Below are positions 1 through 6,414 of a stretch of 13,259 nucleotides of DNA, piece by piece. This DNA is from Pseudomonadota bacterium (GTDB lineage Bacteria > Pseudomonadota > Gammaproteobacteria > Burkholderiales > Burkholderiaceae_B). A program made the translations under genes and the position numbers. The notes beneath the pieces were generated by a model. It was not told where the DNA came from. It did no database searches and was given only the letters and a program-made list of their open reading frames with translations. Where the stretch lies: positions 1-13,259 of the forward strand of contig JAJYTK010000007.1 in NCBI GenBank assembly GCA_021793095.1. Direction: 5' to 3'. Within the stretch, counting starts at the first letter, position 1, and each line of letters opens with the position of its first letter.

Positions 1-447
1 GATCTTAAACATGCGCTCGTAAGATTGACGCAAAGACCCTGCCTCGGTCACTAACTCTCCAGCCGCGTAGAAATCTTCCTGGCTATTTTGCAGCGTAAAC
101 TCAGCACGATCTAATAAACGCAATGCCTGGTCAGAGACTCCGGTAGCACTGGTTGAATCTTCATCCCAAGTGCTATCAAAGGTGTAGCGATTTAAGGAAA
201 TATGAAACGACTGCTCCGAGGCGGCTTCCTCGACAAATAACTGAGCCGCCGTATATTTTTCATTGGCCTCATTAACCAAGCGAATGAAATTTTGTTGCTC
301 AACAATATTATGTAAGCCTAAATTGGCAAAACGCAGCGACAGTACACCGAGCGCGGCGCCGGAAATTAGCATGAACAAAAAAAAGAACAGCACCAGCAAT
401 AAGCTTGTTCGTACTTTTAAATTTCTAAATTGAAACCAGCGACGCAT
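1..447 (-). CDS. Methyl-accepting chemotaxis protein, N-terminal part (cut by window edge)
   Basis: The frame opens at an ATG (445-447) and stays open for 149 codons to base 1, so the 3' part is missing. The start has an AGGAGA Shine-Dalgarno sequence a few bases upstream. The protein begins with a basic stretch (MRRWFQFRNLKVRTS), then one hydrophobic helix at about residues 15-37 (LLLVLFFFLFMLISG). A polar, helical, probably periplasmic segment follows, as in the four-helix ligand-binding domain of Tar/Tsr-type receptors. The second membrane helix, HAMP domain and signalling hairpin lie outside the window. The gene follows cheW by 86 bases on the same strand, the place where tar-like receptors sit in enterobacterial and betaproteobacterial che operons. 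It would be an inner-membrane receptor signalling through CheW and CheA. The ligand cannot be read from this fragment. Confidence 0.85.
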   Translation of the reverse strand, partial: MRRWFQFRNLKVRTSLLLVLFFFLFMLISGAALGVLSLRFANLGLHNIVEQQNFIRLVNEANEKYTAAQLFVEEAASEQSFHISLNRYTFDSTWDEDSTSATGVSDQALRLLDRAEFTLQNSQEDFYAAGELVTEAGSLRQSYERMFKI

Positions 448-533
448 CCTATTCTCCTATCTCGGCAGGCCCCGGCTACCTGCGGCAAATGGGCCTACTA
501 TTTATTTTGATGTCCCGCAAAATTGCATGAACC

Positions 534-1034
534 TTATGAAGACAAGCCTTCGACCAATTCCATTTCCTCACTGGTGATGAGCTTTTCTATATCCACTAAA
601 ATCAACATCCGTTCATCAATAGTGCCAATCCCCACCAAATACTCAGTTGAGAAAGCACTGCTGCCAAATTGGGGGGCATCACTGATCTGCTCCGCCGCGA
701 GTGTGAGCACATCAGACACGCCATCCACCACCACCCCAATCACCCTATCTGCCACATTTAAAATGACCACCACCGTCTGATTGTCATATTTGACATCGGG
801 CAGATTAAACTTGATGCGCATATCAATAATGGGCACAATAACGCCCCGCAAATTGGTCACCCCCTTTACAAAAGGCGGGACGTTTGCGATGCGCGTCACA
901 CTTTGCTCTTGATAGCCACGGATCTCTTGTACTTTTAAAATATCAATGCCATATTCCTGCTCATTCAGAACAAAGACCAAAAACTCCTGGCGTCCTGAAA
1001 CCGTGTCTGCATTATTGGCTTTTTGATAGGTCAT
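534..1034 (-). CDS. cheW: Chemotaxis coupling protein CheW
   Basis: This is a 166-residue soluble protein with a single CheW-like domain spanning almost its whole length (about 15-160), the usual CheW size. Recognisable family segments are [22 protein letters not shown] (about 17-38), the conserved NLRG turn (61-64) followed by VIVPIIDMR, and the VVVDGVSDV strand (101-109). CheW links the receptor signalling tip to the P5 domain of CheA in the cytoplasmic chemosensory array. The ATG at 1032-1034 is preceded by AGGGGA and GAGG, which supports this start. The gene lies 43 bases after cheA and 86 bases before the receptor gene on the same strand, so it is most likely an operon member. The identification is secure. 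Confidence 0.96.
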   Translation of the reverse strand: MTYQKANNADTVSGRQEFLVFVLNEQEYGIDILKVQEIRGYQEQSVTRIANVPPFVKGVTNLRGVIVPIIDMRIKFNLPDVKYDNQTVVVILNVADRVIGVVVDGVSDVLTLAAEQISDAPQFGSSAFSTEYLVGIGTIDERMLILVDIEKLITSEEMELVEGLSS

Positions 1035-1077
1035 GACCTCGTTCCCCTATGCTTTGGTAATTTGTATCTAAATGACT

Positions 1078-3210
1078 TTAATTCACCTCACTTTGCACCA
1101 AGCGATCCGCATAGGAACCACCCGCACGGTCCCTATTCATGCGGTGCAAAGCAAATACATCAACAATCAATGCCACACTGCCATCACCCAAAATGGTCGC
1201 TGCTGATATTCCAGGGATTTTTTTGTAATTAGTCTCTAAGTTTTTGACGACCACCTGATGCTGCCCCAATAGCTGATCAACCAACAAGGCAAAGCGCGTG
1301 TCCTCGGCTTGTAGCACCACGGCAATGGCACGGGTGGGATCAGGCTCATACGCAGCCACGCCAAATACCTCGCCCAACGACACTACCGGTAAATACTCAC
1401 CGCGGACATACAACACATGCTCACCGGCGGTCATGGTCCGTAATTGCGCGGCCTCGGGTTGCATGGACTCCATCACATGACTGAGCGGCAAAATAAACAC
1501 CTCATCGCCTACTTTGACTGACATCCCATCTAAGATGGCCAAAGTTAAGGGCAATACAATTCGCGTCGTGGTCCCTTGACCCTTTTCTGAGGTGACATAC
1601 ACATGCCCCCCCATGCCTTGAATATTGCGCCGTACCACATCCATGCCAACGCCGCGCCCAGAAATCTCGGTCACTTTCTCAGCCGTGGAAAATCCTGGTG
1701 CAAACAACAACTGCCAAAGCTCTTCGTCTGGGATGTTTTCATTGCTCACCAGACCTTGCTGCATGGCCTTTTTTAGAATTTTTTCGCGGTTGAGCCCGGC
1801 ACCATCATCCATGACCTCAATAATGATGTGCCCCCCCTGGTGTTGTGCAGATAGCGTCAATACGCCCTCTGGGTCCTTGCCCGCTGCAATGCGTTGCTCA
1901 GGCATTTCCAAGCCATGATCGATGCTGTTGCGCACCAAATGAGTCAGGGGATCAATGATGCGTTGGATCAAACTCTTATCCAGCTCTGTGGCTTGGCCTC
2001 GGGTTACCAAGCGAATGTTTTTACCCAAGCGTTGTGCATTTTCTCGGACCACTCTGGGGAAACGATTAAACACATAATCCATAGGCACCATACGAATGGC
2101 CATCACTGCCTCTTGCAAGTCACGGGCATTACGTTCGAGCTGCTCTATGCCGTTGAGTAAACGATCATGCAAGACAGGGTCCAGATCTGTTGCCGTTTGC
2201 ACCAGCATGGCTTGGGTGATCACCAACTCACCCACCAAATTAATAATCTGATCTACCCGCTCCACTCCCACCCGCAGCGTACTAGAATCACCACGACGTG
2301 ACGCTTCGGGCCGCGGCGCACCCGCCGCATCTGCCACTGTTTTTTTCTGCGACTGAGCCGCTGCCTCAGAGGCACCTGGTGCTGCTGATGGTGATGCTGC
2401 CGATGGTTTAGGTGTTGATGCTGCCGATGTTTCAGGTGTTGGATCTGCAGATACAGCGCTTGTTGATTCTGCAGGCGTGGCACTTGTTGATTCTGCAGAT
2501 GTGGCGGCGATTGATTCTGTCGCTACCTCTGTCGGCGCGTTTAAACTCTCTACAGCATCTGCCGGTAAAGGGGCCTGCGATGTGGTGATTTGATCTTCAT
2601 TCACCACAAAACAGCTCACGGCGATAATATCAGCGACTGCCGTCGTGGTATCCAACCAAAAAGTGATGGCGTCCTCTTTAGATTCCTCGTGCAATACCTC
2701 GCCCATGAGAGCCATCTCATTTCTCAAAGCAGCGGCATCCCGAGGGCGAATAGACTCAATATGTATTTTTAAATATTTCTTTTCGGCCTGGGCTGCAGGA
2801 TCGCTATGGATGGGTTGCTGCCTTAAGTCCATCAATTGCTCTCTGATGGATTGACTATGCTCTGGGGCCAAAGGCGTTGACTGTCTATAGGCCGCCACCA
2901 TATCTGAAAGCACATCTTTGGTCGCCAAAAACAAATCGATCATTTCGGCACGTAGCGGCAATTTGCCATTGCGAATGTCGTCCAAAACATTTTCCAACAC
3001 ATGAGTTGTTTCGGCGAGATCTTCAAATGTGCCAAAGGTCGCTGCCCCCCCTTTTATTGAATGGGCCGCCCTAAAAATTGCATTGAGATCATCTGCATTG
3101 GGAGCGTCCACATCCAGCGCCAGCAGCAAGCCCTCCATCTCGGCCAGCAGCTCGTCTGCTTCATCAAAGAAGGTATCGAAAAATTGGCTTAAATCTAAAC
3201 CGGAACTCAT
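1078..3210 (-). CDS. cheA: Chemotaxis histidine kinase CheA
   Basis: CheA autophosphorylates in response to receptor state and passes phosphate to CheY and CheB. The 710 residues show all five domains. P1 Hpt contains AAHSIKGGA with the phospho-accepting His50. A P2-like response-regulator-binding domain (about 145-212) has the conserved ending IIAVSCFVVNEDQIT. A long Ala/Ser/Thr/Pro linker (about 213-305) follows. P3 dimerisation starts at about 311 (TLRVGVERVDQIINLVGE). The P4 ATPase has an N box (HLVRNSIDHG, 424-433), G1 (DDGAG, 468-472), an F box (APGFSTAEK, 504-512) and G2 (GRGVGMDV, 518-525). P5 is CheW-like (about 557-700). The start is well placed behind AGGGGG and CAAG. The gene lies 59 bases after motB. 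The linker carries an unusual octapeptide repeat, listed separately. No key catalytic residue is missing. Confidence 0.97.
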   Translation of the reverse strand: MSSGLDLSQFFDTFFDEADELLAEMEGLLLALDVDAPNADDLNAIFRAAHSIKGGAATFGTFEDLAETTHVLENVLDDIRNGKLPLRAEMIDLFLATKDVLSDMVAAYRQSTPLAPEHSQSIREQLMDLRQQPIHSDPAAQAEKKYLKIHIESIRPRDAAALRNEMALMGEVLHEESKEDAITFWLDTTTAVADIIAVSCFVVNEDQITTSQAPLPADAVESLNAPTEVATESIAATSAESTSATPAESTSAVSADPTPETSAASTPKPSAASPSAAPGASEAAAQSQKKTVADAAGAPRPEASRRGDSSTLRVGVERVDQIINLVGELVITQAMLVQTATDLDPVLHDRLLNGIEQLERNARDLQEAVMAIRMVPMDYVFNRFPRVVRENAQRLGKNIRLVTRGQATELDKSLIQRIIDPLTHLVRNSIDHGLEMPEQRIAAGKDPEGVLTLSAQHQGGHIIIEVMDDGAGLNREKILKKAMQQGLVSNENIPDEELWQLLFAPGFSTAEKVTEISGRGVGMDVVRRNIQGMGGHVYVTSEKGQGTTTRIVLPLTLAILDGMSVKVGDEVFILPLSHVMESMQPEAAQLRTMTAGEHVLYVRGEYLPVVSLGEVFGVAAYEPDPTRAIAVVLQAEDTRFALLVDQLLGQHQVVVKNLETNYKKIPGISAATILGDGSVALIVDVFALHRMNRDRAGGSYADRLVQSEVN
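2380..2523 (-). repeat. 24-bp imperfect tandem repeat (about 6 units) in the CheA P2-P3 linker
   Basis: Read on the minus strand, CheA codons 230-277 fall into six consecutive 24-base units, each coding for eight residues. The pattern is roughly [S/P]-A-x-[S/P]-T-x-x-x, for example SAESTSAT followed directly by PAESTSAV. Units 2 and 3 are nearly identical at the DNA level (shared core CTGCAGAATCAACAAG). Units 4 and 5 share TCGGCAGCATCAACACCTAA or a close variant. The outer units are more diverged. The frame is kept throughout, so unit gain or loss would change linker length by eight residues without breaking the kinase. Confidence 0.8.
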
Positions 3211-3269
3211 CTTGCCCCCTGCAAAAACAGATTGTTACACTCAACAACCAAGACCCTTTACGGCACGCT

Positions 3270-4187
3270 CTAAGGTGCACTGTCTGTACTGTCGGCAGTC
3301 TCCTGCTCATCCACCGCATTGGGCATAATTTGCCCCGCATCATGATCTGCCGGTATGTGACGTTCCTGCTGAGCATCCATTTGCTCTTCTGCTTGGCGAC
3401 TAAGCGCGACAATACTGATACGTCTATTAACGGCTGCTTCGGGATCTTCTTTAACTAAATTGACTGTGGATGCTAATCCCGATATTTGCTTGACTTTATT
3501 TTCAGCCAATCCACCAGCGACTAACTCGCGGCGGGCGGCATTGGCACGATCAGAGGACAGCTCCCAATTGCTGTACTCCCGCTCGCCTTGGACGTATTGG
3601 TGAGCATCGGTGTGCCCCGCAATCAATAACCGATTAGGAAGCTCGTTGAGCGGCTTACTCAAAGAGCGCAAAATTTCGCGCATATAGGGTTGCACCTGGG
3701 CGCTCCCCAAATCAAACATAGGACGGTTTTTCTGATCCACTATCTGTATGCGCAACCCCTCATGAGTCATGTCAATGAGCAGCTGAGGTCGAAATTCCTT
3801 GAGCACAGGATCAGAAGCGATCAGCTGATCGAGCTCTTCGCGCAGCGCTTGCAAACGCTCTCGATCGCGTTGATACCCCTCAATTTGCTCAGGGGGCAAT
3901 GGATAATCCTGCGGGATTACACTGGGATGTCCACCCGGAATGACGCTGCGCGCATGATCGGTATTTAACCCACCGCGGATGGCTTCTATCAACGGCATAC
4001 GAAAATACTCAGCAATGGTTTTCAGCTCTTCACGAGGGATCAATGACAGCACCCACATCACCAAAAAGAAAGCCATCATGGCAGTCATGAAGTCTGCATA
4101 AGCAATCTTCCAACTGCTGGCCCGCCGTGGTAAGGAACTGCGCCGCGAACGGCGCACAATAATGAGAGGGCGATTTCTGCTACTCAT
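3270..4187 (-). CDS. motB: Flagellar motor stator protein MotB
   Basis: MotB is the peptidoglycan-anchored half of the proton-driven stator. The N-terminus is basic. It is followed by the stator helix WKIAYADFMTAMMAFFLVMWV (26-46), which contains the proton-carrying Asp32 at the same number as in E. coli MotB. A plug/linker region follows (about 50-130), then a C-terminal OmpA-like peptidoglycan-binding domain with GHTDA (191-195), NWELSSDRANAARR (207-220) and NRRIS (254-258). The last 40 residues or so are hydrophilic and probably disordered. The length of 305 matches the family. The ATG starts five bases after the motA TAG, with an AGGGG ribosome site overlapping the end of motA, which indicates translational coupling and balanced MotA:MotB synthesis. 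The single acidic residue in the membrane helix points to H+ rather than Na+ use, but this is inference. Confidence 0.97.
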   Translation of the reverse strand: MSSRNRPLIIVRRSRRSSLPRRASSWKIAYADFMTAMMAFFLVMWVLSLIPREELKTIAEYFRMPLIEAIRGGLNTDHARSVIPGGHPSVIPQDYPLPPEQIEGYQRDRERLQALREELDQLIASDPVLKEFRPQLLIDMTHEGLRIQIVDQKNRPMFDLGSAQVQPYMREILRSLSKPLNELPNRLLIAGHTDAHQYVQGEREYSNWELSSDRANAARRELVAGGLAENKVKQISGLASTVNLVKEDPEAAVNRRISIVALSRQAEEQMDAQQERHIPADHDAGQIMPNAVDEQETADSTDSAP

Positions 4188-4192
4188 GGGCG

Positions 4193-5074
4193 CTACCCCT
4201 GAGTGGCATCATGACGTGAGCGGCCTTCCTGCCGGATACGCTCTTCCATCTCAAAAAACGTAGGCCGTTCAGAGCTGAATAACACCTTGCGTCCAAACTC
4301 CAGAGCAATCTGTGCTGGATACCCACTCATGCTAGCGACCAGAGTCACCTTGATACTTTCTAGCATGGCCACGGCGCGATCATTTTTTCTCTCGATGACC
4401 GCTGCAATTGGCCCCACAAAACCATAGGCCAGCAAGATTCCTAGAAACGTCCCCACCATTGCCTTGGAAATCAGATCGGCCAAAATAGCTGGGGGTTGAT
4501 CCACTGAAGCCAAGGCTTTGATCACCCCCAAGACAGCTGCCACAATACCAAATGCGGGTAGCGCATCTGCCACGGTATAAAGAGCAGATGAAGGCACATT
4601 GCGCTCTAATAAAAAGGTTTCTATTTCTTGATCCATGATGGCCTCAACCTCGTGGGGGCTGAGGTTTCCGCTAATAATGACGCGCATATAATCGCAAATG
4701 AACCCCACCAACAACGGGTCTTTCAACAACGCCGGATAGGCCTGAAAAATGGGGCTGTCATGCGGTTCTTCAATATCGTTCTCAACCGTCATCAAACCCT
4801 CGCGGCGGGCTTTGCTCAGCAACACATACATCAAGCTCATTAGCTCGAGTGCCATTGTTTTGTTATAGGGACTGGGCTTGACGGCTTCGATCAAAGCGCG
4901 CAACATCAAACGCAAGGAACGCCCATTACTGGCGGCCAAATAGGCCCCTAAGGCTGCCCCACCGATCAAGGTAAACTCAAAAGGTTGATACAGGGCTCCC
5001 AAATGCCCACCCAAGGCCACAAAGCTACCAAAAACAGCGATAAAGACTATTAAATATCCGACAATAATAAACAC
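4193..5074 (-). CDS. motA: Flagellar motor stator protein MotA (GTG start)
   Basis: MotA is the four-helix inner-membrane stator subunit that pairs with MotB and pushes on the FliG ring. I place the start at GTG 5072-5074 (VFIIVGYLIV), behind AAAAGG with six-base spacing. This gives 293 residues, close to E. coli MotA (295). With this start the functional residues fall exactly on E. coli numbers: Arg90 and Glu98 in the cytoplasmic loop and Pro173 and Pro222 at the membrane. Family blocks include GGHLGALYQP (22-31), ALPAFGIVAA (171-180) and MVGTFLGILLAYGF (206-219). The frame is also open upstream to a TTG at 5176. That extension has no homology to MotA as I know it and would overlap the candidate sigma-28 promoter, so I reject it. 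It is the first gene of the mot-che operon. Confidence 0.95.
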   Translation of the reverse strand: MFIIVGYLIVFIAVFGSFVALGGHLGALYQPFEFTLIGGAALGAYLAASNGRSLRLMLRALIEAVKPSPYNKTMALELMSLMYVLLSKARREGLMTVENDIEEPHDSPIFQAYPALLKDPLLVGFICDYMRVIISGNLSPHEVEAIMDQEIETFLLERNVPSSALYTVADALPAFGIVAAVLGVIKALASVDQPPAILADLISKAMVGTFLGILLAYGFVGPIAAVIERKNDRAVAMLESIKVTLVASMSGYPAQIALEFGRKVLFSSERPTFFEMEERIRQEGRSRHDATQG

Positions 5075-5098
5075 GAGTTGCCTTTTATCTATCCACGC

Positions 5099-5104
5099 CC
5101 TCCT
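5099..5104 (-). promoter_or_regulatory. AGGAGG motif in the motA leader
   Basis: A perfect AGGAGG lies 24 bases before the motA GTG, too far to serve that start directly. No ATG, GTG or TTG in the motA frame lies at a suitable distance from it. The nearer AAAAGG (six bases from the GTG) probably serves motA. The stronger motif may be chance or could act as a standby ribosome site. Confidence 0.3.
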
Positions 5105-5150
5105 ATGATCGTCTCTTTTAGAACAGTACGATAAAGCTATTAATCCCCTT

Positions 5151-5179
5151 TTTGGTCGGCTAATTGACGCTTTCAATTA
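5151..5179 (-). promoter_or_regulatory. Candidate sigma-28 (FliA) promoter for motA-motB-cheA-cheW-mcp
   Basis: On the minus strand the sequence reads TAAT, 15 bases, then GCCGACCA (5160-5153). The FliA consensus is TAAA-N15-GCCGATAA, so three of four and six of eight positions match at the exact spacing. It lies just after the flhC terminator and about 75-80 bases before the motA start, where a late flagellar promoter is expected. In E. coli the motAB-cheAW operon is FliA-dependent. The match is by eye and a score against a matrix was not possible. Confidence 0.55.
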
Positions 5180-5200
5180 TTTCTTGTTTATATGGGCATT

Positions 5201-5221
5201 AAAAAAGGGCCAAGCGGCCCT
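5201..5221 (-). terminator. Rho-independent terminator after flhC
   Basis: On the minus strand AGGGCC-GCTT-GGCCCT forms a six-base-pair GC-rich stem with a four-base loop, followed directly by a T run (TTTTT). It starts nine bases after the flhC stop and lies upstream of the motA promoter candidate. It therefore separates the flhDC transcript from the mot-che transcript. Confidence 0.85.
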
Positions 5222-5229
5222 GAAATTAT

Positions 5230-5820
5230 TTACTGCACATGATCATTTTGACCTGAGCGAGCGCGTTTTTTCTTTTTCCTGATGACGCGGCTTGCCTGGG
5301 TTTTCCCAGCCCGTGGAGGCGGTTTACAAATACCACAGACAAACCCATTGGTGAGCGCCTGGGCATGGGCCACAAAATTACCCTGGCAGGACGCGCACTG
5401 TGCCATTTGCATCATCTCACTTTCAAAAAAACGCACCAACACCCAAGCCCGAGTAAAGCTCAGCACAGGCTCATCACCCGCCCCCTCTAATCGCCCCGCT
5501 GAAGCTTGCTCAAGATAAAGTCTATAGCTCTCAACCAAGGCCTCACCTTTGGGTAGAGAGGTACAAAGGCTCATGTACTGATAAATACTGTAGAAAATAG
5601 TTGCATGTATATTGGGCAGCCAAGTCGTAAACCAGTCGACAGAAAACGGCAACATGCCCTTGGGAGGTGACTCTTGCCGCACCTCGCGATATAAGCGCGC
5701 CAAACGCTCATAGCTCAGCGAAGTCTCGGCCTGCAAGACCTGCAAGCGAGCACCAAGGTGAATCATACGGGTCGCCAAGTGGATGTCTTTGGCTTCCTGA
5801 GAAACACTGCGCGTGGCCAT
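5230..5820 (-). CDS. flhC: Flagellar master transcriptional activator subunit FlhC
   Basis: FlhC joins FlhD in the FlhD4C2 complex that activates class 2 flagellar promoters. The 196-residue protein matches FlhC along its length. Recognisable blocks are QEAKDIHLATRMIHLGARLQ near the N-terminus, SPPKGMLPFSVDWFTTW (51-67), FTRAWVLVRFFES (122-134), and a zinc site formed by Cys142, Cys145, Cys162 and Cys165 (CASC...CGIC). All four zinc cysteines are present. The C-terminal tail is strongly basic (RKKKKRAR), as expected for the DNA-binding subunit. The ATG follows the flhD TAA by three bases, and its GGAGG ribosome site lies inside the last flhD codons, so the two genes are translationally coupled. 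A terminator follows directly. Confidence 0.97.
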   Translation of the reverse strand: MATRSVSQEAKDIHLATRMIHLGARLQVLQAETSLSYERLARLYREVRQESPPKGMLPFSVDWFTTWLPNIHATIFYSIYQYMSLCTSLPKGEALVESYRLYLEQASAGRLEGAGDEPVLSFTRAWVLVRFFESEMMQMAQCASCQGNFVAHAQALTNGFVCGICKPPPRAGKTQASRVIRKKKKRARSGQNDHVQ

Positions 5821-5823
5821 TGA

Positions 5824-6165
5824 TTAGGCCTCCGAAGGGTCCGCCGCTAACGAGGCGGTAGCGCGCTGTGCTAGCAAGATCGTTGAATGCGCTTCTTGTA
5901 GTACACCACCCAAGACATCCTTGGACAAGGTCTTGAGCAACTCATAGTCATTTAAACGAAAGCCGCACAGCAACGAGCTGGAATTAGCCAAACGAATGAT
6001 TTGTGCAGGAGACAATCCTATCAAGGTTTCTGCAACATCTTCACTGATACCTAGACGATACATGCCTACATTCTTATTTTCTTTTAGTAGTCGCTGCGCC
6101 AAAATCAGATAAGAAAGATTGACTTCATGAATATCATCTAACAACTGATTTTCTGAATTAGACAT
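5824..6165 (-). CDS. flhD: Flagellar master transcriptional regulator subunit FlhD
   Basis: FlhD is the partner subunit of FlhC. From the ATG at 6163-6165 it has 113 residues, close to the usual 105-119. Conserved blocks are NLSYLILAQRLL (16-27), MYRLGIS (35-41) and LSPAQIIRLANSSSLLCGFRL (51-71). Cys67 corresponds to the inter-subunit disulfide Cys65 of E. coli FlhD. The reading frame is open for 19 more codons to 6222, but the ATG at 6165 has TTTGGAG seven bases upstream and fits the family N-terminus, so I take it as the start. FlhD alone does not bind DNA well; it acts with FlhC. It is the first gene of flhDC, behind an unusually long and palindrome-rich upstream region that is likely to integrate regulatory inputs. 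Confidence 0.96.
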   Translation of the reverse strand: MSNSENQLLDDIHEVNLSYLILAQRLLKENKNVGMYRLGISEDVAETLIGLSPAQIIRLANSSSLLCGFRLNDYELLKTLSKDVLGGVLQEAHSTILLAQRATASLAADPSEA

Positions 6166-6234
6166 ATTTGCTCCAAATTTTTGCTGGCTTTGGAAGACCA
6201 GCGCAATGGTATAAAAACCCATTCATAAAGCGGC

Positions 6235-6246
6235 CATAGGCCTATG
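6235..6246. promoter_or_regulatory. 12-bp perfect palindrome CATAGGCCTATG upstream of flhD
   Basis: CATAGGCCTATG is its own reverse complement and lies 70-81 bases upstream of the flhD ATG. On the minus strand it sits inside the 17-base spacer between a weak -35-like TTTGTG (6252-6247) and a weak -10-like TTTATG (6229-6224). It may be an operator. The promoter match is only 3/6 at the -10, so the promoter assignment is weak. Confidence 0.35.
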
Positions 6247-6289
6247 CACAAACCGCCTGTGAAAGTTTTATGCAACAAAGGTTTTAGGA

Positions 6290-6313
6290 TGTGAGTATAT
6301 TAACAAAATATAC
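6290..6313. promoter_or_regulatory. CRP-box-like site overlapping a 19-bp inverted repeat, flhD upstream region
   Basis: TGTGA-GTATAT-TAACA (6290-6305) matches the CRP consensus TGTGA-N6-TCACA at nine of ten defined positions. flhDC is CRP-activated in E. coli. Overlapping it is GTATATTAACAAAATATAC (6295-6313), two perfect seven-base arms around five bases, which could instead be the operator of another dimeric regulator. The centre of the CRP-like box lies about 132 bases before the flhD ATG. Confidence 0.4.
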
Positions 6314-6320
6314 CCAAACG

Positions 6321-6341
6321 AAAAAAACTATTAACTTAGTT
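6321..6341 (-). terminator. Weak terminator-like stem overlapping the small ORF stop
   Basis: On the minus strand AACTA-AGTTAA-TAGTT is a five-base-pair stem, six-base loop and T run (seven T in total, the first two within the stem). The loop holds the small ORF's stop codon. With only one G-C pair the stem is weak. This would be an attenuator only if translation of the small ORF matters, which is speculation. Confidence 0.2.
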
Positions 6342-6414
6342 GATGATTAATATCAAAAAAGCTCAAGCAAGTAAGCTGTTTTTCTTTGAGATATAACACC
6401 GCATAGATGGCCAT
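6331..6414 (-). CDS. Possible 27-residue small protein or leader peptide upstream of flhD
   Basis: An ATG at 6412-6414 opens 27 codons and ends at TAA, followed at once by TAG. The start has an exceptionally strong Shine-Dalgarno sequence, AGGAGGAGGA (6430-6421), six bases upstream, better than that of any annotated gene in the window. The peptide begins MAIYAVLYLKEK and ends in a mixed polar and hydrophobic stretch; it contains one Cys (position 16). I do not recognise it. It reads in the same direction as flhD and ends about 165 bases before it. A weak AT-rich stem with a T run overlaps its stop. It could be a leader peptide, an independent small protein, or a chance frame behind a purine-rich tract. 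A glpD read-through transcript would also carry it. Confidence 0.4.
   Translation of the reverse strand: MAIYAVLYLKEKQLTCLSFFDINHQLS

Noticed and set aside
474..503. Possible sigma-28 promoter before the receptor gene (TAAA-N14-GCCG on the minus strand)
   Set aside because: Spacing is one base short and only half of the -10 matches. The gene is adequately explained as a distal operon member.
2253..2483. His/Gln-rich 76-residue frame on the minus strand
   Set aside because: It is an out-of-frame reading of the CheA linker repeat, and the low-complexity composition comes from the 24-bp repeats. cheA is clearly the coding frame.
2380..2523. Possible CRISPR-like array
   Set aside because: The 24-bp units are contiguous, diverged, in frame and coding within cheA. 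There are no spacers.
5075..5176. Upstream extension of motA to a TTG
   Set aside because: No MotA-like sequence, poor ribosome site, overlaps the sigma-28 candidate. The GTG at 5074 restores exact family numbering.
6166..6222. 19-codon N-terminal extension of FlhD
   Set aside because: The family starts near the internal ATG at 6165, which has a well-spaced GGAG.
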